Positions 1-5,945 of a stretch of DNA of 13,978 nucleotides are shown here, one piece after another. A model generated the notes under the pieces. It was not told where the DNA came from and searched no databases. It worked only from the letters and a program-made list of their open reading frames with translations. Positions within the stretch are counted from its first letter, which is position 1. Every line of letters begins with the position of its first letter. This DNA comes from UBA1794 sp964439955 (GTDB taxonomy: Bacteria > Bacteroidota > Bacteroidia > Bacteroidales > Bacteroidaceae), in the NCBI GenBank assembly GCA_964439955.1, contig CAYTPX010000041.1:1-13978 (forward strand), in the 5' to 3' direction. Both the position numbers and the translations under genes were made by a program.

Positions 1-1
1 T

Positions 2-49
2 GAAGTCAGCCCTAATTTTAAAGCCTTGAAAAATTTTATCGGACAGTAA
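2..49 (+). CDS. C-terminal end of an upstream gene (partial)
   Basis: The frame is open from the window edge and ends at two consecutive TAA codons (47-52). It encodes the last 15 residues of a protein, ending NFKALKNFIGQ. It is in the same frame as the ORF that begins at 62, so it could be the end of a separate upstream gene or the front part of one gene interrupted by stop codons. Nothing can be said about function. Confidence 0.4.
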   Translation, partial: EVSPNFKALKNFIGQ

Positions 50-61
50 TAAAAGGAAATA

Positions 62-688
62 GTGCCCCAAGGAGAATTTGTCAACTGCACCACTTCCGTG
101 AAAGGATATCCAATCGATTTCTTATTCAAGCATGAACCGCTCAGAGAGGCCTACTTCAGGGACTCTCTGGGCAATTTTCATGAGGATTCTCTCGTAATAC
201 TCGAGAACTCGAACTATATTGGATTTTACGAGTTACTCATAAGCGACAAAGACATTCCACATCAGCAAAAACTAAACAGGACTATGCGTTCCATAGGAAA
301 AGCAGATTCTGTCAGCTATGAGTTTGCCGAAAGCATCCGCAGCCTATACAGAAATACATTTCCTCCCCAAATATGGGACAACAGAATGGGCCTAATCAAA
401 ACCGGAAGGGACATCCCATATGTAGAAATGTTCATAGCCATAGACACGACAGGGCATGTACGACAAATAAACTATACGTTAGTCTTGAATGTGACGCGTG
501 GTATATGGGAAAAGATGCCGGACAGCATCTTCTTCGACTTCTTCATTAAAGTCAAAGAATTCAAATTTGAAAGAAAAGAGGCGCCGCCAATACAAAAAAG
601 GTGCGAAAAAGGAGGCTACCGCTGGCACTACTTCTTTTTCTCCCCCCGTTACTATGATCCAGAAAAAGACGGGATATCGTTAGGATAA
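62..688 (+). CDS. Hypothetical protein, 208 aa, low-G+C orphan
   Basis: I do not recognise this protein. The start used is GTG at 62, placed just after a purine-rich AAAAGGAA stretch (52-59) that could act as a ribosome binding site; no ATG lies near. There is no signal peptide or membrane segment from this start. The C-terminal half (about residues 115-200) has alternating hydrophobic strands (MFIAIDTTGHVRQINYTLVL) and ends with an aromatic-rich stretch around WHYFFFSPRYY. This faintly recalls the TonB-C-like beta domains of small Bacteroides hypothetical proteins, but that is a guess. Base composition is visibly more A+T-rich than the genes after it, which suits recent acquisition. Because the preceding stop codons are in the same frame, it may also be the downstream piece of a decayed longer gene. 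Confidence 0.5.
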   Translation: MPQGEFVNCTTSVKGYPIDFLFKHEPLREAYFRDSLGNFHEDSLVILENSNYIGFYELLISDKDIPHQQKLNRTMRSIGKADSVSYEFAESIRSLYRNTFPPQIWDNRMGLIKTGRDIPYVEMFIAIDTTGHVRQINYTLVLNVTRGIWEKMPDSIFFDFFIKVKEFKFERKEAPPIQKRCEKGGYRWHYFFFSPRYYDPEKDGISLG

Positions 689-700
689 TTAGGCGGATAA

Positions 701-780
701 CCGCTTTGCTGGCAAGCGTGCCGCGAAGTTCCTCGCGAAGCGGAAGAAGATAGGGATGTGTTGTCGGACACATCCCTATC
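701..780. terminator. Two consecutive stem-loops downstream of the orphan ORF
   Basis: The first stem pairs 701-709 (CCGCTTTGC) with 735-743 (GCGAAGCGG), nine pairs including one G-U. The second is a perfect 13-bp stem, 749-761 with 768-780, around a six-base loop. A small GCGG-ATAA-CCGC hairpin followed by TTT starts five bases after the stop codon (693-704) and is mutually exclusive with the first stem. None has a long T-run after the large stem, so intrinsic termination is plausible but unproven; an RNA-processing or regulatory role is an alternative. Confidence 0.4.
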
Positions 781-810
781 CCCCTATGGAGAGACAGGGA
801 ATAAAAAACA

Positions 811-824
811 GGTTAAAATTAACC
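811..824. promoter_or_regulatory. Perfect dyad upstream of a promoter, possible operator
   Basis: GGTTAA and TTAACC flank two A bases, forming a 14-bp dyad that ends about 30 bp before the TATATTTG promoter element at 855. Position and symmetry suit a regulator binding site. No cognate regulator is visible and a dyad this short can occur by chance. Confidence 0.2.
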
Positions 825-854
825 CCCGCCTGGCTCAATCACGAATATTCTGCG

Positions 855-862
855 TATATTTG
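855..862 (+). promoter_or_regulatory. Bacteroidetes-type -7 element (TATATTTG)
   Basis: The octamer matches the TAnnTTTG consensus used by the Bacteroidetes primary sigma factor. The upstream -33 element is poor (CTGG near 830). Transcription would begin around 866-872, giving a leader of about 45 bases with two SD-like AAGGAGG sites (871-877 and 903-909) and a short GCGGG/CCCGC stem (877-881 with 892-896) between them. It probably drives the small secreted protein at 916 and perhaps the genes after it. Confidence 0.55.
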
Positions 863-915
863 CAATCCCGAAGGAGGCGGGAACAACCCTACCCGCGGGC
901 ACAAGGAGGACGGTT

Positions 916-1236
916 ATGAAAAAATTATTGCTCCAAGTTCTTGCTGCGGCGTGCATCGCATTTGCTGTTGCCTTGCACACCCAGGCCGCGTGCCCCCCGC
1001 CCCCGGGACAACTCTTGCAGGAGGAAGAGCAACTCTTGAACCTCACCGTGAGCGGCAACAGCGTACACGTGCAGAATGCCGTGCCGGGCAACACGTTGGA
1101 GGTGTACAACGTGTTGGGCATCAAAGTACACAGCGTCAAGCTCGATGCGGCCGACAAAACCATCACGCTCAACCTGCCAAAAGGCTGTTATATACTGAAG
1201 ATTGAAAATATAGTACGCAAGATAGCCATCAAGTAA
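916..1236 (+). CDS. Small secreted protein made mainly of a T9SS-type sorting-domain-like C terminus
   Basis: This 106-residue protein starts at ATG 916 behind an unusually strong ribosome binding site for this phylum (AAGGAGG at 903-909). Residues 1-24 form a signal peptide, with likely cleavage after HTQA. A short Pro- and Glu-rich linker follows (about 25-40). Residues 41-106 then match the pattern of type IX secretion C-terminal sorting domains: a V-X-V strand, LEVYNVLGIKV, an I-T-L-N-L strand, KGCYILKIE, and a basic last strand, VRKIAIK. There is no cargo domain, which is what makes it odd: in typical T9SS substrates this domain only tags a larger protein. It may be a stand-alone surface or periplasmic beta-sandwich protein, or the remnant of a larger gene. 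The LysE-family gene starts 31 bp downstream. The family resemblance is by pattern only; function is unknown. Confidence 0.75.
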   Translation: MKKLLLQVLAAACIAFAVALHTQAACPPPPGQLLQEEEQLLNLTVSGNSVHVQNAVPGNTLEVYNVLGIKVHSVKLDAADKTITLNLPKGCYILKIENIVRKIAIK

Positions 1237-1267
1237 GAAACTCATTCATCGCCCCGCCCCACAGCTT

Positions 1268-1921
1268 ATGGTCGAACCAGTAGCACTACTTAGTTTACTC
1301 ATCAAAGGATTTATCACAGGAATTGTAGTCTCTGCCCCGCTCGGCCCGGTGGGTATTCTTTGCATCCAGCGCACACTCAACAAAGGGAGGTGGTATGGCT
1401 TCGTCACCGGCCTCGGTGCCATGCTCAGCGACCTCATCTACGCCCTGCTCACGGGCTACTGCATGAGCTTCATCTCAGGCTTCATCACACGCTACATGCA
1501 CCTCTTCCAATGGTCGGGAAGCCTGTTGCTCTTCCTCTTCGGGCTATATACTTTCCGCAGCCGGCCTAACTACTCCATCCAACAACAGCCCACCACGAAA
1601 GGGACTTACATGCACAATTTCATCACCGCATTCCTCGTCACCCTCTCCAACCCCCTCATCATCTTCCTTTTCCTCGGGCTATTTGCCCGTTTCGCCCCTG
1701 CCGGTCCCCACGATTTGTTCTTCAAGCAGTTCAGCAGCTACTTTGCCATTGCCGCAGGTGCCGTGGCATGGTGGTTTGCCATCACCTACGGGGTCAACAA
1801 AGTGCGCGAACGCTTCGAAATCCGCAAGCTGCGCCTCATCAACCGCATCGTGGGCGGATGCGTCATGATAGCCTCCCTGCTCAGCGCCATCTTCACTTGG
1901 TCGGGGAAAACATTCTATTAA
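1268..1921 (+). CDS. LysE family transporter (amino-acid exporter type)
   Basis: This 217-residue inner-membrane protein has the alternating hydrophobic segments of the LysE/RhtB superfamily, about six helices, and the family signature near the N terminus, APLGPVGILCIQRTL (residues 23-37). Further helices fall at about 44-66, 79-93, 113-137, 150-170 and 190-212. Family members export amino acids or related small metabolites using the proton gradient; the substrate here cannot be read from the sequence. Length is normal for the family. The start at 1268 has no clear Shine-Dalgarno site. The stop codon lies only 5 bp before the DUF4924 gene and 31 bp follow the preceding small gene, so these are probably co-transcribed. 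No regulator gene is adjacent. Confidence 0.88.
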   Translation: MVEPVALLSLLIKGFITGIVVSAPLGPVGILCIQRTLNKGRWYGFVTGLGAMLSDLIYALLTGYCMSFISGFITRYMHLFQWSGSLLLFLFGLYTFRSRPNYSIQQQPTTKGTYMHNFITAFLVTLSNPLIIFLFLGLFARFAPAGPHDLFFKQFSSYFAIAAGAVAWWFAITYGVNKVRERFEIRKLRLINRIVGGCVMIASLLSAIFTWSGKTFY

Positions 1922-1926
1922 AAAAC

Positions 1927-2481
1927 ATGTTCGTAGCACGCAACCTGAAACAAAAGAACATTGCCGAGTACCTCCTCTACATGTGGCAAGTGGAAGACCT
2001 CATACGCGCTTCCGGCGGCGACATCGACACCTTGGCGCAACGGGTCATATCACTTTACCACCCTACCCCCAGCCAAGAGCAGGAACTCAGGCAGTGGTAC
2101 GGCGACCTGGCCGAGATGATGCGTGCCGAAAACGTACTGGAGAAAGGCCATCTCCAGATATGCAAAAACGTAACCATACAGCTTACCGACCTGCACACGC
2201 GGCTGCTCCACGACCCCAGCCATGCAGACTACGCGGCCGCCTATTACCGCGCCCTCCCCTCCATCATGGAACTCCGCGCCAAGAACGCCTCCGCCGCCAG
2301 CCAAGAACCCGGGCTGGAGACCTGCTTCGAAGCATTATACGGAATCACACTCCTGCGCATGCAGAAGAAAGACATCAGCCCGGACACCTTGCAGGCGGCG
2401 CAAACCATAGCGCGAATGCTCGATCTGCTCTCCGCCTACTTCCGGAAAGAACAGAAAGGCGAACTGGAAACCAAGCCATAA
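1927..2481 (+). CDS. DUF4924 family protein
   Basis: This 184-residue protein opens with ARNLKQKNIAEYLLYMWQVE, the pattern I associate with the Bacteroidetes-restricted DUF4924 family, whose function is unknown. I take ATG 1927 as the start: the frame is open further upstream, but that would overlap the LysE gene by about 150 bp, and 1927 gives the conserved N terminus. The protein looks soluble and mainly helical, with no signal peptide or membrane segment. It starts 5 bp after the LysE gene and ends 37 bp before rfbD. I recall a similar LysE, DUF4924, rfbD, prfC order in other Bacteroides genomes, which I could not check here. Confidence 0.85.
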   Translation: MFVARNLKQKNIAEYLLYMWQVEDLIRASGGDIDTLAQRVISLYHPTPSQEQELRQWYGDLAEMMRAENVLEKGHLQICKNVTIQLTDLHTRLLHDPSHADYAAAYYRALPSIMELRAKNASAASQEPGLETCFEALYGITLLRMQKKDISPDTLQAAQTIARMLDLLSAYFRKEQKGELETKP

Positions 2482-2518
2482 CCATACGACAGATAACAAC
2501 AATACATAAGGAAGCGAT

Positions 2519-3382
2519 ATGAAAAACCTACTCATCACCGGCGCAAACGGCCAACTCGGGAGCGAAATGCGCGTACTCTCCTCGGAAAACAAGGAGTTTA
2601 AATGCTTTTTCACCGACATTGACGAACTAGACATACTGGACAAAGGGGCAGTAGACCACTACATTTCCGAAAACGAGATAGACGCCGTCGTCAACTGCGC
2701 CGCATACACCGCCGTAGACAAGGCCGAAGAAAACCAAGAGGCCTGCTACCGCCTCAACACACTGGCCCCCGGATACTTGGCCGAGGCAGTGGAAAAACGG
2801 GGAGGCAGCCTCATCCAGATATCGACGGACTACGTTTTCGACGGGAACGCCTGCATCCCATACAAAGAAACGGCGCAAACCAATCCCGCCTCCACGTATG
2901 GCCGCACAAAGCTCGACGGAGAGGAGAACGCGCGCAAAGCCTGCCAACGAACCACCATCATACGTACCGCATGGTTGTACTCCATTTACGGGAACAACTT
3001 CGTGAAAACCATGCTCCAGCTGGGGAGGGAGCGGAGCCAATTGGGCATCGTGGACGACCAGATAGGCTCGCCCACCTACGCCCGCGACCTGGCGCGCGCC
3101 ATCTACACAGCCCTTCACCGCAACATTACCCCTGGCGTCTACCACTACAGCAACGAGGGCCTCTGCTCGTGGTATGACTTCACGAAAGCCATCCACTACC
3201 TGGCCGGAATCAAGACCTGCCACGTGCGCCCGATCCATACGGAAAACTATCCCACGGCCGCACAGCGCCCGCACTTCTCCGTGCTCGACAAGACAAAAAT
3301 CAAATCGACGCTCCAAATCGAAGTGCCCCACTGGTTCGACAGCCTCACCCACTGCATCTGCCTGCTCAAGAACTTGAAATAA
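2519..3382 (+). CDS. rfbD: dTDP-4-dehydrorhamnose reductase
   Basis: RfbD (RmlD) catalyses the last step of dTDP-L-rhamnose synthesis, the NAD(P)H-dependent reduction of dTDP-4-dehydro-L-rhamnose, which supplies rhamnose for surface polysaccharides. The 287-residue protein is full length for the family. Seen in it: the Rossmann nucleotide-binding loop TGANGQLG (7-14), VVNCAAYTAVDKAE (57-70), STDYVFDG with Thr103, and the short-chain dehydrogenase pair Tyr127/Lys131 in STYGRTKLDGE. WLYSIYGNNFVKTML (152-166) and DDQIGSPTYARDLA are also typical. The start follows an AAGGAAG site at 2508-2514. It lies apart from any rfbA, rfbB or rfbC gene in this window, so it is either an orphan copy or the only copy sited away from the others. 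It is probably co-transcribed with the LysE and DUF4924 genes. Confidence 0.95.
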   Translation: MKNLLITGANGQLGSEMRVLSSENKEFKCFFTDIDELDILDKGAVDHYISENEIDAVVNCAAYTAVDKAEENQEACYRLNTLAPGYLAEAVEKRGGSLIQISTDYVFDGNACIPYKETAQTNPASTYGRTKLDGEENARKACQRTTIIRTAWLYSIYGNNFVKTMLQLGRERSQLGIVDDQIGSPTYARDLARAIYTALHRNITPGVYHYSNEGLCSWYDFTKAIHYLAGIKTCHVRPIHTENYPTAAQRPHFSVLDKTKIKSTLQIEVPHWFDSLTHCICLLKNLK

Positions 3383-3388
3383 AGGCCT

Positions 3389-3498
3389 ACGGCACTTCCG
3401 GTTGGAAGTGTCGGCACTTTCCCAAAAAACACCCGGCACTTTTGCCCCCAAGACCCACAACTTTATTATTCCACACCCCCAATCCCACTTTTCCACAC
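3389..3498. repeat. Degenerate 22-bp tandem repeat array, five units
   Basis: The gap between rfbD and prfC is filled by exactly five 22-bp units. The first three share the core CGGCACTT at 3390, 3412 and 3434, exactly 22 bp apart. The last two (3455-3476 and 3477-3498) share a core of CACTTTT/AACTTTAT type and both end in TTCCACAC. The second unit carries a six-A tract (3424-3429). The array ends 4 bp before the prfC start codon. Similar arrays lie at 5757-5910 and 7592-7701. Confidence 0.7.
3390..3413 (+). terminator. Stem-loop after rfbD, possible terminator
   Basis: CGGCACTTCC (3390-3399) pairs with GGAAGTGTCG (3404-3413) around a GGTT loop: ten pairs including one G-U. It begins eight bases after the rfbD stop codon and lies within the first repeat unit. 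The bases that follow are GCACTTTCCC, so the T-run is only three long and termination would be weak. Confidence 0.35.
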
Positions 3499-3502
3499 CC
3501 CG

Positions 3503-5071
3503 ATGAACCCAGAAATCAACCGCCGCCGCACTTTCGCCATCATATCCCACCCCGACGCGGGAAAGACCACACTGACCGAAAAGCTCCTCCTCTTTGGCGG
3601 GCAGATACAAGTAGCCGGCGCAGTAAAGAGTAACAAAATCAAAAAAACGGCAACCAGCGACTGGATGGAGATTGAGAAACAGCGCGGAATCTCCGTAACG
3701 ACCTCCGTCATGGAGTTCGACTACGACGGATACAAGGTGAACATCCTGGACACACCCGGACACCAGGACTTCGCCGAAGACACATTCCGCACGCTTACGG
3801 CCGTGGACAGCGCCATCATCGTCGTGGACGGGGCAAAAGGCGTGGAAGCACAAACCCGAAAACTCATGGAGGTCTGCCGCATGCGCAACACGCCGGTCAT
3901 CATCTTCGTCAACAAGATGGACCGCGAAGGGCGCGACCCGTTCGACCTGCTCGACGAGCTGGAAGAAGAACTCAAGATAGGCGTGCGCCCGTTGAGTTGG
4001 CCCATCGAACAAGGGGCACGCTTCAAAGGCGTCTATAACATCTATGAGAACAAGCTCGACCTCTACCAGCCCTCCAAGCAAGTAGTAACGGAAAAAGTGG
4101 AAGTAGACCTCGATAGTGACGAACTCGGCCAACGCATCGGTAGCCGCGAGGCGCAAAAACTGCGCGACGACCTCAGCCTCATCGACGGGGTGTACCCCGG
4201 GTTTGAGGAGAAAGACTACCTGGAAGCCAACATCGCACCCGTATTTTTCGGCTCGGCACTCAACAACTTCGGCGTCAAGGAACTGCTCGACTGCTTCGTG
4301 CGCATCGCCCCACCGCCGCGCCCCGTGCAGGCCGAAGAACGCACCGTCGAACCGGATGAGGAAAAATTCACTGGCTTCATCTTCAAGATAACGGCCAACA
4401 TCGACCCCAACCACCGCTCGTGCGTGGCGTTCTGCAAGGTCTGTTCCGGACGGTTCACGCGCAACACGCCCTACCTCCACGTGCGCCAAGGGAAAACGCT
4501 CCGCTTCTCCTCGCCCGTGCAGTTCATGGCGCAGCGGAAAAGCACGGTCGAGGAAGCCTGGGCAGGCGACATCGTGGGACTGCCCGACAACGGGACCTTC
4601 AAAATAGGAGACACCCTGACCGAAGGGGAGAAGCTCCATTTCCGCGGGCTGCCCAGCTTCTCGCCCGAACTCTTCAAGTATATCGAAAATGCTGACCCCA
4701 TGAAAACCAAACAACTCAACAAAGGCATTGAACAACTCATGGACGAAGGCGTGGCGCAGCTGTTCATCAATCAATTCAACGGGCGCAAAATCATAGGGAC
4801 CGTAGGGCAACTGCAATTTGAGGTAATCCAATACCGTCTTCTCAACGAATATAACGCCTCATGCCGCTGGGAACCTGTACACCTCTACAAGGCCTGCTGG
4901 ATAGAAGCCGACAGCGAGGCGGAATTAGAAGCCTTCAAAAAGAGGAAATACCAATACATGGCCAAAGACCGCGAAGGGCGCGATGTTTTCCTGGCCGACA
5001 GCGCATACGTACTACAGATGGCGCAAAGCGATTTCGAGCACATACATTTCCACTTTACCAGCGAGTTCTGA
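3503..5071 (+). CDS. prfC: Peptide chain release factor 3
   Basis: RF3 is the translational GTPase that removes RF1 or RF2 from the ribosome after peptide release. The 522-residue length fits the family (E. coli RF3 is about 529). GTPase motifs are intact: G1 SHPDAGKTT (15-23), G2 RGISVTTS (61-68), G3 DTPGH (83-87) and G4 NKMD (137-140). An EF-Tu-like domain II follows (about 290-370, FTGFIFKITANIDPNHRSC), then the RF3 C-terminal domain (GTVGQLQFEVIQYRL, YKACWIEAD). The start at 3503 is the first ATG after the repeat array and gives the standard N terminus; no clear Shine-Dalgarno site precedes it. The Nudix gene begins 26 bp after its stop. I see no TAnnTTTG promoter directly upstream, so it may be read through from rfbD or use a non-consensus promoter inside the array. 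Confidence 0.97.
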   Translation: MNPEINRRRTFAIISHPDAGKTTLTEKLLLFGGQIQVAGAVKSNKIKKTATSDWMEIEKQRGISVTTSVMEFDYDGYKVNILDTPGHQDFAEDTFRTLTAVDSAIIVVDGAKGVEAQTRKLMEVCRMRNTPVIIFVNKMDREGRDPFDLLDELEEELKIGVRPLSWPIEQGARFKGVYNIYENKLDLYQPSKQVVTEKVEVDLDSDELGQRIGSREAQKLRDDLSLIDGVYPGFEEKDYLEANIAPVFFGSALNNFGVKELLDCFVRIAPPPRPVQAEERTVEPDEEKFTGFIFKITANIDPNHRSCVAFCKVCSGRFTRNTPYLHVRQGKTLRFSSPVQFMAQRKSTVEEAWAGDIVGLPDNGTFKIGDTLTEGEKLHFRGLPSFSPELFKYIENADPMKTKQLNKGIEQLMDEGVAQLFINQFNGRKIIGTVGQLQFEVIQYRLLNEYNASCRWEPVHLYKACWIEADSEAELEAFKKRKYQYMAKDREGRDVFLADSAYVLQMAQSDFEHIHFHFTSEF

Positions 5072-5097
5072 ACCCGCCTCCCCCCGCCGCTTTTTTC

Positions 5098-5733
5098 ATG
5101 GACCTTACGCCCAAACTCCTGCTCGAAGCCGCCGCCCGCATCCGTCAGCTGGCACAAAACGGGCTCGTCTATTCCGAAATCGAGTACGACCGCGAGCGCT
5201 ACAGCGAAATACTCAGCCTGAGTCACCGCATAGCGGCATTGGTACGCGACAGCGGCGTAAGCGAAGAAGCCATTTCCGCCCTCTTCCCGTTGGAAACGAA
5301 CTACGTTACTCCGAAAGTCGACGTGCGCGCCGTGGTATTCAACGAGCGCGGCGAACTGTTGCTCGTGCATGAAAAAGCCGACGGCCGCTGGGCGCTGCCC
5401 GGAGGATGGGCCGACGTGGGATACACGCCCAAGGAGATAGCCCGGAAAGAGGTCAAGGAAGAGACGGGATACGACGTGGAGCCCCTGCGCCTGCTGGCCA
5501 TGGACGACCAAAAGTCGCACCCCTATCCGCCGGCACTGCACTATGCCTACAAAATATTCATTCACTGCCGGCTTACCGGCGGCAGCCCCCGCACGGCTTT
5601 CGATACCTTGGGATGTGGATTTTTTGCAGAAGACCGTCTGCCGCCCCTTTCGGAAGAGCGCAATTTGGAGAGCCAAATCCGCCGCATGTTCCGCCACCTT
5701 CGCCACCCCGAGTTGCCACCCACCTGCGACTGA
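5098..5733 (+). CDS. Nudix hydrolase with N-terminal helical domain (ADP-ribose pyrophosphatase-like)
   Basis: This 211-residue protein hydrolyses a nucleoside diphosphate linked to another group; the exact substrate is not evident. Residues 1-65 form a helical N-terminal domain of the Nudix_N type. The Nudix fold starts at about VDVRAVVFNERGELLLV (74-90). The Nudix box (103-125, from GWADVGYTPKEIARKEVKEE) keeps the metal-binding glutamates Glu118, Glu121 and Glu122, but has Tyr109 where the consensus has Glu and Lys117 where it has Arg. As far as I recall, GGWADVG followed by KEVKEE is normal for this subfamily, so it is probably active. I take ATG 5098 as the start because longer versions would overlap prfC. 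It follows prfC by 26 bp and is likely co-transcribed. It converges on the S41 gene. Confidence 0.88.
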   Translation: MDLTPKLLLEAAARIRQLAQNGLVYSEIEYDRERYSEILSLSHRIAALVRDSGVSEEAISALFPLETNYVTPKVDVRAVVFNERGELLLVHEKADGRWALPGGWADVGYTPKEIARKEVKEETGYDVEPLRLLAMDDQKSHPYPPALHYAYKIFIHCRLTGGSPRTAFDTLGCGFFAEDRLPPLSEERNLESQIRRMFRHLRHPELPPTCD

Positions 5734-5756
5734 AGCCCCACGAAAACAGGACATAT

Positions 5757-5910
5757 TACCCTCTACGCAAAAAAAGCCATCCTACCCCGCCGGGAAAAGG
5801 CAATCCCTTCCGAGAGAGCGCACTGCCCCGGCAGGCAAAAAGATGCGGCGCTTTTCCAGAAAACATGCAGTGCTTTCAGCAAAAAGCGGCAGGGCTTTTG
5901 CTGGAAAGCC
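5757..5910. repeat. Degenerate 22-bp tandem repeat array, about seven units, phased A-tracts
   Basis: Seven consecutive 22-bp units can be laid out here. The last three are clearest: GCGGCGCTTTT at 5845, GCAGTGCTTTC at 5867 and GCAGGGCTTTT at 5889, exactly 22 bp apart, each followed by an A-rich second half (CCAGAAAAC, AGCAAAAAG, CTGGAAAGC). The first four are more degenerate and recognised mainly by their A-runs. A-tract centres fall near 5772, 5796, 5839, 5861, 5883 and 5906, close to multiples of 22. The array lies between the converging Nudix and S41 genes and contributes to the S41 terminator. Confidence 0.6.
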
Positions 5911-5917
5911 CTGCCGC
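5881..5917 (-). terminator. Intrinsic terminator of the S41 gene
   Basis: GCGGCAGGGCTTT (5886-5898) pairs perfectly with AAAGCCCTGCCGC (5905-5917): a 13-bp stem with a six-base loop. Read on the minus strand the stem is followed at once by five T bases (complement of 5881-5885). It lies 28 bases beyond the S41 stop codon. On the plus strand it could also stop readthrough from the Nudix gene, though it lacks a T-run in that direction. The stem is built from the last two 22-bp repeat units. Confidence 0.8.
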
Positions 5918-5945
5918 CCATGTATAATCAAGCTGCACGATACGC

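Noticed and set aside
756..1205. 149-codon plus-strand frame overlapping the small secreted protein
   Set aside because: It starts inside the stem-loop, has no ribosome binding site, and overlaps a frame with a clear signal peptide and strong Shine-Dalgarno site.
2519..3382. A rhamnose or capsule biosynthesis cluster
   Set aside because: Only rfbD is present; the neighbours are an exporter, DUF4924 and prfC, with no glycosyltransferases or other rfb genes.
3389..3498. CRISPR array
   Set aside because: Units abut with no spacers, are degenerate and only 22 bp, and no cas gene is present.
2627..4831. 734-codon open frame on the minus strand opposite rfbD and prfC
   Set aside because: It runs antisense through two unmistakable conserved genes. 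Its translation is low-complexity in character and matches nothing known; long antisense frames are expected in G+C-rich coding DNA.
4885..5754. 289-codon minus-strand frame opposite prfC end and the Nudix gene
   Set aside because: Lies antisense to a clear Nudix box and the prfC C terminus; no domain or promoter supports it.
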